Below, one piece after another: positions 41,606-52,537 of a stretch of 64,000 bases of DNA (position 1 is the first letter of the stretch; each line of letters starts with the position of its first letter). Origin of the DNA: Desulfamplus sp. (lineage in GTDB: Bacteria > Desulfobacterota > Desulfobacteria > Desulfobacterales > Desulfobacteraceae); contig JADFZJ010000007.1 in assembly GCA_015232555.1 (NCBI GenBank), positions 24,731 through 88,730 on the forward strand. Reading direction: 5' to 3'. The translations under genes were made by a program, and so were the position numbers. A model generated the notes under the pieces. That model was not told the origin of the DNA. It saw only the letters and a program-made list of their open reading frames with translations, and ran no database searches.

Positions 41606-44600
41606 ATGAATAAAAATAAAAGTAGAGATAAAAAAATAGTCAAACATAAGAACCTACCAGCAATCAGCTATATCCCTGAATTGCCTATCACTGACAAAAA
41701 AGATGAGATTATTGAAGCTATAAAAAATCATCGGGTAGTTATTATTGCTGGTGAAACAGGTTCAGGAAAAACCACTCAGATTCCCAAATTTTGCATTGCA
41801 GCAGGCAGAGGAGTTGATGGAAAGATTGGCTGTACACAGCCTCGAAGAATTGCTGCAATCAATGTTGCTGCAAGAATAGCTGAAGAACTAAGATTTGGAA
41901 ATGATGTTCAACAGCAGTTTGTAGGATATAAAATCCGTTTTGATGACACGTCCGTATCAGATACAATCATAAAAGTTATGACAGACGGCATTCTTCTCGC
42001 CGAAACCCAGCGAGATCCGTTTTTGAATGAGTATGACACCATAATCGTTGATGAGGCACACGAAAGAAGTCTAAACATAGATTTTACCCTCGGCATTTTA
42101 AGAACCCTGATAAGAAAGAGAAAAAATCTTAAAGTTATAATAACCTCAGCGACTATTGATACTGAAAAGTTCTCCAAAGCCTTTGACAGTGCACCCATAA
42201 TTGAGGTTTCAGGCAGAATGTATCCAGTTGAGTTGCGTTATCTTCCTCCTCAAGGATTATCTGAACAGAGTCAAGATAACTTATTGTTATCAGAAGGATA
42301 TATATGTCAAAGTCAGATCGGTTATAATAACTCTAATTATAGTTCTAACCAATTTAATAGAGCTAAATATGATCCTGATCAAGATGACCAGAGCTATGTT
42401 GAGGCAGCAGTTGAAGCTGTTGAGTCAATTAACAGGGAATCACGGAATGGCGATATTTTGATGTTCATGCCAACTGAACAGGATATCACAGAGACAATTG
42501 AGCTTTTACGAGGCAGAAACTGGGTTGGTGTAACTGTTCTTCCCCTTTATGCACGGCTCTCGGCTTCTGAACAGGCAAAGATATTTCACCGTGGTCCTGG
42601 CAGAAAAATTATTGTCTCAACAAATGTGGCTGAAACATCTTTAACTATTCCGGGTATTAAATATGTAATTGATACAGGACTTGCAAGAATTCCACACTAC
42701 TCGCCAAGAACCAGAACAACTGCTTTACCTGTAACGCCCATATCAAGAAGCAGTGCGGATCAGCGTAAAGGCAGATGCGGTCGTGTCGAAAACGGTATAT
42801 GTATCAGGCTCTATGATGAGGAAAACTACAACTCAAGGGCGTTGTTCACATCTCCTGAAATCTTAAGAAGCAATCTTGCTGAGGTTATCTTGAGGATGAT
42901 ATCGCTCAATCTTGGTGATGTATCAGCATTTCCATTTATTGACATGCCTTCCCCTAAATCTATAAAAGATGGTTTTGACACTCTGCTTGAGCTTGGGGCA
43001 ATTGAGCTTGAAAGAAAAATATCGAACAGTCTATTATCAGAAGAGGGAGGGCAGGGTAGTAGTCAAAACAGATCGGGGGAAAGCTCTGTAGATGGGCAAC
43101 CTGCTAAATCTGCAATAAGAAAATCAAAAAGTCGAAAAAAATCGGCAAGAGGTTATATTCTCACAAAGAAAGGTGAGATAATGGCACGTATTCCAGTTGA
43201 TCCTAAGCTGTCTCGAATTCTTATTGAAGCCGATGAGAGAGGCTGTCTTGAAGAGGCAGTAATTATTGCATCTGCCCTCTCAATATCTGACCCAAGGCAG
43301 AGACCTCAAGATAAAGCACAGCAGGCAGACCAGAAACATGCTATTTTTAAAGACCCTGCTTCTGATTTTATCTCTCTTTTAAATATATGGAATAGCTGTT
43401 ACGGTGAACAAGGTAGTTTCAAAGGGTCTCAGAGCAAAAAGGGTGAAATGCAAAATACTTTGAAAAGCAGGAACAGTATCAGAAAATTCTGCAAGGAACA
43501 CTATCTCTCATTTAGACGTATGAGAGAGTGGAGCGATATATATAGTCAAATCATCTCTGTGTTAAATGAACATGGAATCAAGGGCAGTAGAAAAACAGCA
43601 GAACCGCTTAATCCAACAATAAACAACGAGCCAAAAACAAACGTCAATTCAAAAACCAATAGTGCTTCAAAGACAAACAGCAATTTAAAAACAGGTAATA
43701 ATTCACAAATAAGCACGGATTCAAAAAAGTTTGATATTGGAGGAGAGTTTTACGCCCAGCTTCACAAATCTATTCTTGCAGGCTATCTTGGTAATATTGC
43801 CAATAAAAAGGAGAAAAATCTCTATCACGCTGCAAAAGGTCAAAAAGCGATGATATTTCCGGGTTCCTCGATATTTAATAAAGCTGGAAACTGGATTGTT
43901 GCTGCTGAATATGTCGAAACATCTCAGTTGTTTGCAAGAACTGCTGCAACCATTGATGTTGACTGGCTTGAGGAGCTTGGCAAATCTCTTTGTACCTATA
44001 CATGGTCGTCTCCTCATTGGGAGAAAAAGCGTGGTGAGGTGGTGGCAAAGGAGCAGGTATCTCTTTTTGGGCTTGTGATTGTACCAGAAAGAACAGTAGC
44101 TTATGGCAAGATAAATCCTGTGGAGGCTGGAGAAATTTTTATCCGTCACGCTCTTGTTCAGTGTGAAATTGATATGCAATTCCCATTTATGGTGCACAAT
44201 CAGCGGTTGATTGAGGAGATTCAGGAACTGGAGGAGAAGACGCGTAAACGGGATATTCTTGTTACTGATGAGGATATTTATCTCTTTTACCAGAAACATC
44301 TTGATCGAGATTTCTATAACATCAGGACATTTGCAAAATATCTCAAGGATAGAATGACCGATAAGACCAATAAAAATAGAGATAAAACTGATGACTCTTT
44401 TCTTTACATGACCTTAGAAGATTTACGCCAAAAATCGGTTGACGAGGAGCATCTTGCGGGATTTCCAGATACAATTAAGATAGGTAATTTAGCCTTTCAT
44501 TTAGAATACGATTTTAATCCTGGTTCTGAAAAAGACGGAGTTACAATCAAAGTGCCTGCTCTATCTGCCGGTAATCTTATCTCTTCATGGTATGACCAAT

Positions 44601-46030
44601 TGGGAGATTCAAGCTGTTCAAATATTTCAAGTTATCCAACTACTAATAAAACTGTATCCGCAATAGATTGGTTAGTTCCTGGTCTTTTCCGTGAAAAAAT
44701 GATGGCTCTTATAAAAAATCTTCCCAAATCTTACAGAATAAAACTTCTGCCTGCATCGGAAAAGGCTGATATTATTTCACAAGAGATTGAGAACAGAGGT
44801 CGCCCGCTTTTTTCTGAATTGAGCAGATTTGTAAAGATGCGTTTTAATGCAGATATCCCCCCCTCTGTCTGGTCAGATGAGGGGCTTGAGCCGCATCTTA
44901 AAATGAGGATATCTCTAAGAGATGAGGAGGATAAAGAGATAGTTGCATCAAGAAGCTGGGAGGCTTTGCAGGATTATGTTGACTCTGCAAACTCTTCTCT
45001 TAATCCAGGAGATGGTTTTAAAACAGCAAAAAAACGGTGGGAGATAGAAAATATAACATCTTGGGATTGTATAAAATTGTCAGATTGGTCTGAGTTTGGG
45101 TTGTATGACCCTGCTTTGGTGCCTTGTTCCATAACCTTGAAGCAAGATGATCTGATTTTATATGAGCTGTTTCCAGCACTTACGGCTGAAAATAGCACTT
45201 CTGGACAGGTGCGGCTTGCACTGCGTCTGTTCAAGAGAGAAGATATTGCAAATATATCTCATGTTGAGGGGGTAAGAACACTGTTTATTCTCTGTTATGA
45301 AAATGATATGAATGCCCTAAAAAAAGATATAAAAGGTACTGCAAGGCTTAAAGGTTACTCCCCGTTTTTCGGAGGGGTTGACCGACTCAATCAGGCTCTC
45401 TTTAACTGTATCACAAGTTATCTTTTTTCTTATAACATAAGATCAAAAGATGCGTTTAAATCTCATGCAGCCGCAACTGTACCAAAACTCTATCTGACAG
45501 GGCAGGAGCTTATTTCAAGGGTAACAGAAGTTTGTGAAGAGTATCAATCAACCATGACTGTTTTGCAGAACATCAGCATTAAAAATATGAACCGTGAACC
45601 GCTGACTGCCCTTATGAAAAGTTTGAAGCAAAACCTTGAGGAGCTTGTGCCACCTGATTTTCTTCAAATATATAAGTATGGTAGAATTCCAGAACTTAAA
45701 CGCTATATTGCAGCCATCAAGATGAGGGCAGAGCGGGCTGTTGTAGATATGGCAAGAGATCAAAAACGGTGGGCAGATGTAGTAAAGTATGTCCAGCAGC
45801 TTGAAACAATACGAAAAAGCATATCATATCAGCCATCAGAATCGTCATCAGGGGATTTGAGATCAGAGAGATCATACTGCTCAAAGGAGAAGGTAGATGC
45901 AGTGGAAAATCTTTTTTGGATGGTTGAAGAGTATAAAGTCTCTCTGTTTGCTCAAGAGCTTAAAACAGCGGTAAAGGTCTCTGCCAGCAGATTAGATAAA
46001 ATATGTGAAGATATTGACAGGATGATATGA
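41606..46030 (+). CDS. hrpA: ATP-dependent RNA helicase HrpA (start revised from 41390)
   Basis: GETGSGKTTQIPKFC, DEAHERSLNIDF, SATIDTEKFSK, STNVAETSLTIPGI, QRKGRCGR; long C-terminal region as in HrpA. Confidence 0.93.
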   Translation: MNKNKSRDKKIVKHKNLPAISYIPELPITDKKDEIIEAIKNHRVVIIAGETGSGKTTQIPKFCIAAGRGVDGKIGCTQPRRIAAINVAARIAEELRFGNDVQQQFVGYKIRFDDTSVSDTIIKVMTDGILLAETQRDPFLNEYDTIIVDEAHERSLNIDFTLGILRTLIRKRKNLKVIITSATIDTEKFSKAFDSAPIIEVSGRMYPVELRYLPPQGLSEQSQDNLLLSEGYICQSQIGYNNSNYSSNQFNRAKYDPDQDDQSYVEAAVEAVESINRESRNGDILMFMPTEQDITETIELLRGRNWVGVTVLPLYARLSASEQAKIFHRGPGRKIIVSTNVAETSLTIPGIKYVIDTGLARIPHYSPRTRTTALPVTPISRSSADQRKGRCGRVENGICIRLYDEENYNSRALFTSPEILRSNLAEVILRMISLNLGDVSAFPFIDMPSPKSIKDGFDTLLELGAIELERKISNSLLSEEGGQGSSQNRSGESSVDGQPAKSAIRKSKSRKKSARGYILTKKGEIMARIPVDPKLSRILIEADERGCLEEAVIIASALSISDPRQRPQDKAQQADQKHAIFKDPASDFISLLNIWNSCYGEQGSFKGSQSKKGEMQNTLKSRNSIRKFCKEHYLSFRRMREWSDIYSQIISVLNEHGIKGSRKTAEPLNPTINNEPKTNVNSKTNSASKTNSNLKTGNNSQISTDSKKFDIGGEFYAQLHKSILAGYLGNIANKKEKNLYHAAKGQKAMIFPGSSIFNKAGNWIVAAEYVETSQLFARTAATIDVDWLEELGKSLCTYTWSSPHWEKKRGEVVAKEQVSLFGLVIVPERTVAYGKINPVEAGEIFIRHALVQCEIDMQFPFMVHNQRLIEEIQELEEKTRKRDILVTDEDIYLFYQKHLDRDFYNIRTFAKYLKDRMTDKTNKNRDKTDDSFLYMTLEDLRQKSVDEEHLAGFPDTIKIGNLAFHLEYDFNPGSEKDGVTIKVPALSAGNLISSWYDQLGDSSCSNISSYPTTNKTVSAIDWLVPGLFREKMMALIKNLPKSYRIKLLPASEKADIISQEIENRGRPLFSELSRFVKMRFNADIPPSVWSDEGLEPHLKMRISLRDEEDKEIVASRSWEALQDYVDSANSSLNPGDGFKTAKKRWEIENITSWDCIKLSDWSEFGLYDPALVPCSITLKQDDLILYELFPALTAENSTSGQVRLALRLFKREDIANISHVEGVRTLFILCYENDMNALKKDIKGTARLKGYSPFFGGVDRLNQALFNCITSYLFSYNIRSKDAFKSHAAATVPKLYLTGQELISRVTEVCEEYQSTMTVLQNISIKNMNREPLTALMKSLKQNLEELVPPDFLQIYKYGRIPELKRYIAAIKMRAERAVVDMARDQKRWADVVKYVQQLETIRKSISYQPSESSSGDLRSERSYCSKEKVDAVENLFWMVEEYKVSLFAQELKTAVKVSASRLDKICEDIDRMI

Positions 46031-46031
46031 G

Positions 46032-46766
46032 ATGAACAAAGATTATATGGTTTTGATTGTTGATGATGAGGTACAGATTGGCATGGTAATATCTAATCTT
46101 CTCAAAAAAATTCCAGTTGCCTCATTATACGCATCAAATGGCAAGGAGGCTCTGGAGATAATTAAAAACAGCCTAAAGCCCTTTGCCCTGATTATTTCAG
46201 ATCATAGGATGCCCGAGATGAATGGAACAGAGTTTTTTGAAAAGGTTACTATGATTGCTCCTAACTCAATAAGGTTTATGATCACAGGCTATGCCAATAT
46301 CCACTCCATGATTGATGCTGTAAACAGAGGCGAAGTTCATAAATATATTACCAAACCGTGGCAGAATGAAGATTTTTTGGCATGTGTAAAAGAGGGGCTT
46401 GAGCAGTATGAACTTACAATGGAGAATATAAGGCTTTTTAATCTTGCCAAAGAGCAAAATACCAAATTGGTTGAGCTTAATCGTATGTTGAGTGAGTCAG
46501 CCGAAAAACAGGCAAGGAAGCTTCAAGAGTTGGATGCAAGGATAGCAGAAGAGTCGAGTCGCAAAAACAAAACAGGAGAAAAAAGTAGCAGGGAAAAACA
46601 TTTCGGAGCAGAAAAAAATAGCAGAAGTGAACAGGATATTGATGCCACTGTAAAAAGGATTAGAGAGTTGCTTAAGAAAAACGGTCTGCTTGACTATGAA
46701 AGCATGAGCATGTTTTATGGTATTGTACTCGGTGAACTGGCAAATCGTTTACAACAAAAAAGATAG
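46032..46766 (+). CDS. Response regulator with C-terminal coiled coil
   Basis: MVLIVDDEVQIG, LIISDHRMPEMNG, KYITKPW. Confidence 0.87.
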   Translation: MNKDYMVLIVDDEVQIGMVISNLLKKIPVASLYASNGKEALEIIKNSLKPFALIISDHRMPEMNGTEFFEKVTMIAPNSIRFMITGYANIHSMIDAVNRGEVHKYITKPWQNEDFLACVKEGLEQYELTMENIRLFNLAKEQNTKLVELNRMLSESAEKQARKLQELDARIAEESSRKNKTGEKSSREKHFGAEKNSRSEQDIDATVKRIRELLKKNGLLDYESMSMFYGIVLGELANRLQQKR

Positions 46767-46778
46767 AACGGAAAAATA

Positions 46779-48983
46779 ATGGCAGATAAAAAAAATGAAA
46801 AAATACTTGTTGTAGAGAGTCAGAAGAGCATGGGGGAGAGAATCGAAAGATTATTAACTCATGCAGGGTATGAGGTAAGATTGTTAAAATCGTCATATCC
46901 AGCCATTGCCACACTTGAAGGCTCTGCTGCCCTGCCTTTTGCACTTGTGATATCGTCTTACAGAATACCCGGAATGAATGGTGATGATCTGCTTGAACAT
47001 GCCCGCTCTATCGCCCCTGATACCCAAAGGATGCTCTTTGCAGAGACTTCTGACATGGAGATACTGCTTAACGCCATTAACCGAGCGGCTATACACAGTT
47101 GTATTGCTGTACCGTTTGAAGATGAAATGTTTATCTCCGAAGTTTCAAGAAGATGCGAACACTTCAGACAGATTCAGAAACGGGAGAGTTTAAGAAAGCT
47201 GACAGAACATCAGAACCGCCAGATGTATAAAATTGCATTAAGCCTTAAAAGAAAGAGAGAGCAGTTCAAACGGCAGATTGACGACAAACAGAACATAATC
47301 AAGATGTTAATATCTGTTAATCCACCCGAAATAGAGCCACAGATGCAAGCAGATATTCAAATTCAGAATGACTTTATGTTCAATGAATTTAAAAAAGCTG
47401 AGAATTACATCAAGACTTTTCTTGAATATGTGGCATTTGACAATAAACTCCAAATTAATCCCACCAATGCACCATCTGAATATACTCTGACAGAGTCTTA
47501 CAGAGAGCTTGTTGATACTATCATCAATCTATTTTTTGATAATCAAATACCACAAATTAATAAATACAACTCGTTAACCATTGAATCTGACCTTGAGCAT
47601 AGAACTTCAATTTTAAAAACTCCAGCAGAGAGAAGTGACAGCACTATCGTATATTTTTTTAAAAATTTTAACAGCAGCGGAGAGAAATCTTTTGTCAGTA
47701 AAAACAGCCTGTTAGCAGAAAAAGTCCCCGGCAGGGCAGGGCTTTTGGATGTTGATGAGTCAAATAATTTAATACGATTGTCAGAATCACAAGAGCCTCT
47801 TTTCACTACAGGGATAAATACCCGTTTTTCTGATGATAAACTTAAAATATTTGCCACTGCCGATGGTCAGCCTCATCTTGATTTCATGGGTGCTGTATCT
47901 GTCTTTCCTGAACTTACTATCAAAGGAGATTTAAATTATGAGACAGGAGATATCAATTTTAATGGTAACATCACTGTAGATGGAGTTGTAAAGGCTGGAT
48001 GCAGCGTAAAATGTGCAAATCTTACAGCACAGGCAGTTGAAATGGCACAAATCAATATAATTGGTGATCTTAACATCTCATCAGGAATTATTGATGCTGA
48101 TATTGTAAATGTTCAAGGCAATGTGAATGCAAGGTATATTCATAATTCAAGAATCAAGGCTTTGGGAGATATTGTTGTTCAAAAGGAGATTATTGATTCT
48201 GAGCTGTTCACAGCAGGTCAATGTATTAATAAAAACGGACGGATCACTTCATCATTTATCAACGCCAGAAGAGGAGTATCTGCGGGAAAAATTGGCACTG
48301 CAAAATCATCTCCCTCCAAAATTGAAGTTGGAACAGAAGGTATAATTGAGATGATGATTGCTGATTTGGATGAGAGGATTCAAAAAAAATCAGATGAGAT
48401 TAAATCGCTCAAAGGTGAAATATTAAGTTTTGAATCCGAAGAGAATATATTGCATGGTAAAATTTCTGACTCTGTCTCTATTCAGGACAGGGCACAGATA
48501 GATTTGAAAGGAATTGCAAAACAGCTTCCCCAAATAGAGGCATCTGAAGATATTATGGAGGTTCAGCAGATGCTCAAGATGGTCAGCGAACTCCATGAAC
48601 AGATAGAGAGTTCAGAAAAAGTTATTAATGAAGCATTTGAACGTCAGGATATAATTGTTGAACAGACATTGATAAAGCAGCGTAAAATTGATGAGATTGA
48701 GAGTGAAATCAGCAACATCCAGCTTAAGCAGAGGGGATTAAAAGAATTTTCCCTGAGAAGTGAAGCAACGGCAGAGTTAAGCGTCAATCATAATATTATG
48801 GCTGGAACAGTTGTAGCAGGCAGCAAATCTCGGATTCTACTTAAACGTGATTTGGCGGGCTGCAAAATATATGAAGAGAACAGAAAACACTCTTCCCAAC
48901 AAAGTTATAGGAACATTGATAGTGAAAGATTGCGGGAAACTACTGGTGCTGTTTATGAGATGGTGGTTTTGCCGTTTGTTTAG
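46779..48983 (+). CDS. Pseudo-receiver plus DUF342/FapA-like protein, paralog 3
   Basis: Receiver fold with LVISSYRIPGMNG and IAVPF; C-terminal FNGNITVDGVVKAGCSVKCANLTAQAVEMAQINIIGDLNIS..ALGDIVVQKEIIDSELFTAGQ. Confidence 0.8.
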   Translation: MADKKNEKILVVESQKSMGERIERLLTHAGYEVRLLKSSYPAIATLEGSAALPFALVISSYRIPGMNGDDLLEHARSIAPDTQRMLFAETSDMEILLNAINRAAIHSCIAVPFEDEMFISEVSRRCEHFRQIQKRESLRKLTEHQNRQMYKIALSLKRKREQFKRQIDDKQNIIKMLISVNPPEIEPQMQADIQIQNDFMFNEFKKAENYIKTFLEYVAFDNKLQINPTNAPSEYTLTESYRELVDTIINLFFDNQIPQINKYNSLTIESDLEHRTSILKTPAERSDSTIVYFFKNFNSSGEKSFVSKNSLLAEKVPGRAGLLDVDESNNLIRLSESQEPLFTTGINTRFSDDKLKIFATADGQPHLDFMGAVSVFPELTIKGDLNYETGDINFNGNITVDGVVKAGCSVKCANLTAQAVEMAQINIIGDLNISSGIIDADIVNVQGNVNARYIHNSRIKALGDIVVQKEIIDSELFTAGQCINKNGRITSSFINARRGVSAGKIGTAKSSPSKIEVGTEGIIEMMIADLDERIQKKSDEIKSLKGEILSFESEENILHGKISDSVSIQDRAQIDLKGIAKQLPQIEASEDIMEVQQMLKMVSELHEQIESSEKVINEAFERQDIIVEQTLIKQRKIDEIESEISNIQLKQRGLKEFSLRSEATAELSVNHNIMAGTVVAGSKSRILLKRDLAGCKIYEENRKHSSQQSYRNIDSERLRETTGAVYEMVVLPFV

Positions 48984-49043
48984 TGTTATAGTTCTTGAGT
49001 TTCAAAACAGTGGACATTAATAATCTTATAAAGGACAAAACAG

Positions 49044-50096
49044 ATGTTCGGTATAATAAAAGATAGAAAAATAAAATCTGCACTTATAGGCTGTGGGCGT
49101 ATTTCAAAAAACCATTTCGATTCCATTGAAAAACATGCAGATAATATGAAATTAGTTGCAGTGTGCGACACCAGCAGAGCTATACTTTCAGAGATGGAAA
49201 AAAAATATAATGTGGCAGCATATCATAACTATGATGAACTTCTGATTAAATCTGATGCAGATATTATTATTCTTTGTACCCCCAGCGGAATACATCCTGC
49301 CCAGACAATTGCTGCTGCAAAAGCTGGTAAACACGTTATGACAGAAAAACCCATGGCTACACGATGGAAAGATGGTATGGATATGGTTAGAGCGTGTGAT
49401 GAGGCAAGAGTGAGGCTTTTTGTAATTAAACAGAATCGTCGTAATGCCACGTTACAGCTTCTTAAACGTGCTGTAACAGAGAAACGGTTTGGACGCATAT
49501 ATATGGTACATATTAATGTTTTCTGGACTCGCCCTCAATCATACTATGATCAAGGTGGCTGGCGAGGTACCTGGGAGCTTGATGGTGGGGCATTAATGAA
49601 TCAATCTTCCCATTATGTCGATCTGTTGGAGTGGTTGATAGGACCTATTGCTGATGTCCAGGCTATGACTGGAACACTTGCAAGAGATATTGAGGTTGAA
49701 GATACTGGTGTTTTAAATGTCCGTTGGCGTACAGGTGCTCTTGGCTCAATGGCTGTAACCATGCTCGCATATCCAAAAAACTACGAAGGTTCTATAACGA
49801 TTTTAGGTGAAAAAGGTACTGTCAGAATAGGCGGTATGGCTGTTAATGATATTCAGACATGGGAGTTTGATGAAGCAAAAGATTATGATGCTGACATTAA
49901 ATCTGCCAACTACCAGACCACATCTGTTTACGGTTTTGGTCATCCACTTTACTATAAAAATGTAATTGATGTACTTCGTGGTGAGGCTGAACCTGAAACA
50001 GACGGCAGAGAGGGGTTAAAGAGCTTAGAAGTTCTGATTGCAGCATATCTTTCTGCCAGAGATGGTAAAACGGTATCCCTGCCTTTGGAGTATTAA
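49044..50096 (+). CDS. Gfo/Idh/MocA family oxidoreductase (WbpB/WlbA-like)
   Basis: [51 protein letters not shown]. Confidence 0.92.
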   Translation: MFGIIKDRKIKSALIGCGRISKNHFDSIEKHADNMKLVAVCDTSRAILSEMEKKYNVAAYHNYDELLIKSDADIIILCTPSGIHPAQTIAAAKAGKHVMTEKPMATRWKDGMDMVRACDEARVRLFVIKQNRRNATLQLLKRAVTEKRFGRIYMVHINVFWTRPQSYYDQGGWRGTWELDGGALMNQSSHYVDLLEWLIGPIADVQAMTGTLARDIEVEDTGVLNVRWRTGALGSMAVTMLAYPKNYEGSITILGEKGTVRIGGMAVNDIQTWEFDEAKDYDADIKSANYQTTSVYGFGHPLYYKNVIDVLRGEAEPETDGREGLKSLEVLIAAYLSARDGKTVSLPLEY

Positions 50097-50097
50097 A

Positions 50098-50697
50098 ATG
50101 ACTTATCAAACTCATCCTACTGCTATTATAGACTCTGGTGCCCGTATTGGAGAGGAAACCCGTATCTGGCACTGGGTACACATCTCATCAGGTGCATCAA
50201 TTGGTAAGAGCTGCTCATTAGGACAGAATGTTTTTGTTGGAAACAGTGTTGTTATAGGCAATAATGTCAAAATTCAGAATAATGTCTCTGTATATGATAA
50301 TGTGACCTTAGAAGATGACGTATTCTGCGGTCCAAGCATGGTATTTACTAATGTTTATAATCCCCGTTCTGCAATCTCCCGAAAAGATGAGTACCGCAAC
50401 ACCATTGTAAAACAGGGGGCTACACTTGGGGCTAACTGCACTATTGTTTGTGGGGTTACAATTGGTAGATATGCTTTTGTAGCTGCTGGTGCTGTGATTA
50501 ACAGAGACGTGCCTGATTTTGCCCTTATGGCTGGCGTTCCAGCTAAACAGATTGGATGGATGAGCAAGTTTGGCGAACGTCTTGACCTGCCAATTGAGGG
50601 CGATGGCGTGGCAATCTGTCCACATACAGGAGAGCAATATGAACTTGAAAATAGTATATGTAGCTGTGTAGAAAAGGAGAGGAAATCATGCAAATAG
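50098..50697 (+). CDS. Left-handed beta-helix N-acetyltransferase (WbpD/WlbB-like; start revised)
   Basis: [55 protein letters not shown] hexapeptide repeats. Confidence 0.92.
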   Translation: MTYQTHPTAIIDSGARIGEETRIWHWVHISSGASIGKSCSLGQNVFVGNSVVIGNNVKIQNNVSVYDNVTLEDDVFCGPSMVFTNVYNPRSAISRKDEYRNTIVKQGATLGANCTIVCGVTIGRYAFVAAGAVINRDVPDFALMAGVPAKQIGWMSKFGERLDLPIEGDGVAICPHTGEQYELENSICSCVEKERKSCK

Positions 50698-50933
50698 AAG
50701 CCATTTATGATCAAGGTGAAGTAAAAATTATTACTCCAATAAAATTAAAAAGAGATCATGTAAAGTTTGTTCTGGAAATACCAGATGAGCTTCTTGATAC
50801 AATAATAGAAAATATAGATCCAATGTTAAACGAAATTTACAATATGCTTGGGAATGATTATAAATATGTACCATCAGGTTTGACAGACAATGATATACTA
50901 CTTGATGCCCTTGAGGAGAAATATAGTCGATGA
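50688..50933 (+). CDS. AF2212/VapB-like antitoxin candidate
   Basis: [34 protein letters not shown] small N-terminal motif; overlaps the following PIN-domain ORF start. Confidence 0.6.
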   Translation: MQIEAIYDQGEVKIITPIKLKRDHVKFVLEIPDELLDTIIENIDPMLNEIYNMLGNDYKYVPSGLTDNDILLDALEEKYSR

Positions 50934-52501
50934 ATCCCAGTATAGTTATGGATGTTAGTATTGTGCTTGATCTGCTACTGAAACGTCCTCCGGCTGCAAG
51001 TGCAAAAGCAACCCTTTTTTCTCAATTGAAACAGTCAGGTGCCATTTTTTATGTTGCCACCTGTTCGCTTCCGAGTTTAGAGTATATTCATCAAAGGGAA
51101 GTTGCAAGGCTTATTCGGGAAGGTTGTCTGAAAACAGATATATCTGCCCGTATCTTTGCAAAAAAACAACTTGATACTTTTTTTGGACAAGTTCAGATTC
51201 TCTCTTCTCCAGGGTATATCTGGAAAGATATACCACCTGACCATACTGACAGGGAAGATGCAATGATTGGTCTTTCTGCCTCAGCATTACCTGAACCGGT
51301 TTATATTTGGACAAACGATAGAGAGTTTGATCCAGTATCAAAAAATGTTCATGTTATTAATGACATTTATGCAGCAAACCTTTTGTCAAAAAGTGATTCT
51401 GACACTATCTCTTTTATTGATTTGAATCTGCAACAATCTATTATTAGAAATCCTATTGAAAAAAGCATCTTTACAGTACTGCGTCATGGACAATATATCA
51501 TGGGTAAAGAGATAGGTGAGTTGGAAAGCCAGCTTCAAGAATATACTGAGGTAAAACACTGCATAACCTGTTCAAGCGGAACTGATGCCCTGCTCATGGC
51601 TTTGATGGCTCTTGATATTGCCCCTGATGATGAAGTTATTACAGTTCCATATACATGGATATCCACAGCCGAAGTTATAGCTTTACTGCACGCAAAACCT
51701 GTATTTGTAGATATACTGCCCGATACCTTTAATATGGACCCTGAGCGATTAGAATCTGCCATCACACCACGCACCCGAGCTATAATACCTGTTGGAATTT
51801 ACGGGCAGTGTGCAGATATGACACGAATAAATGCAATAGCAAACAGACATAACATTCCAGTTATAGAAGATGCTGCCCAATGTTTTGGTGCTACCCATAA
51901 CGGGAAAAAAGCCTGTAACCAGTCGATAATCGGCTGTACATCCTTTTTCCCAACCAAGCCATTGGGCTGCTATGGCGATGGTGGTGCAATCTTTACCCAT
52001 GATGACACCATAGCTGAAAAGCTGCGTCAAATCCGAATTCACGGTCAGAAGATCAAACATCAGCACCCTTTAATTGGAATTAACGGCAGATTGGATACGC
52101 TTCAGGCTGCCATATTACTTGAAAAATTTCGCATTTTTCCTCAAGAGTGTGAACTGAGAGCAACTGTAGGAAATAGATACAGTGAGCTTCTATCATCAGC
52201 TTATGAAATCAGAACTCCAGTTATTTCAGAGGGTAACACCTCAGTCTATGCACAATATACAATCCTGACTCCTGATAGAGATGAAGTTATAAACAGACTC
52301 AAATCAAACAAAATTCCCTCTGTAGCCTACTACACAGCTCCTTTGCATCTGCAAGGTGCATTTTTATATTTAGGCTATAAATCAGGTGATTTTCCAGTCG
52401 CTGAACAGGTATCAGCTCAATGCTTAAGTCTGCCAATGTCTCCATATCTAACAGAGGCGGAACAGGAGAAAGTTGCAAGTGTTTTTTCTCAAAAGCAATG
52501 A
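50930..52501 (+). CDS. PIN domain fused to DegT/DnrJ/EryC1 (WbpE-like) PLP sugar aminotransferase
   Basis: PIN: VMDVSIVLDLL, LPSLEYI, DREDAMIGLSAS, TNDREFD. Aminotransferase from ISFIDLNLQQSIIRNPIEKSIFTVLRHGQYIMGKEIGELESQL with SFFPTKPLGCYGDGGAI. Confidence 0.88.
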   Translation: MNPSIVMDVSIVLDLLLKRPPAASAKATLFSQLKQSGAIFYVATCSLPSLEYIHQREVARLIREGCLKTDISARIFAKKQLDTFFGQVQILSSPGYIWKDIPPDHTDREDAMIGLSASALPEPVYIWTNDREFDPVSKNVHVINDIYAANLLSKSDSDTISFIDLNLQQSIIRNPIEKSIFTVLRHGQYIMGKEIGELESQLQEYTEVKHCITCSSGTDALLMALMALDIAPDDEVITVPYTWISTAEVIALLHAKPVFVDILPDTFNMDPERLESAITPRTRAIIPVGIYGQCADMTRINAIANRHNIPVIEDAAQCFGATHNGKKACNQSIIGCTSFFPTKPLGCYGDGGAIFTHDDTIAEKLRQIRIHGQKIKHQHPLIGINGRLDTLQAAILLEKFRIFPQECELRATVGNRYSELLSSAYEIRTPVISEGNTSVYAQYTILTPDRDEVINRLKSNKIPSVAYYTAPLHLQGAFLYLGYKSGDFPVAEQVSAQCLSLPMSPYLTEAEQEKVASVFSQKQ

Positions 52502-52537
52502 GGTTAGTTTTATCTGTACCAGCAAGGTAAATGAATT

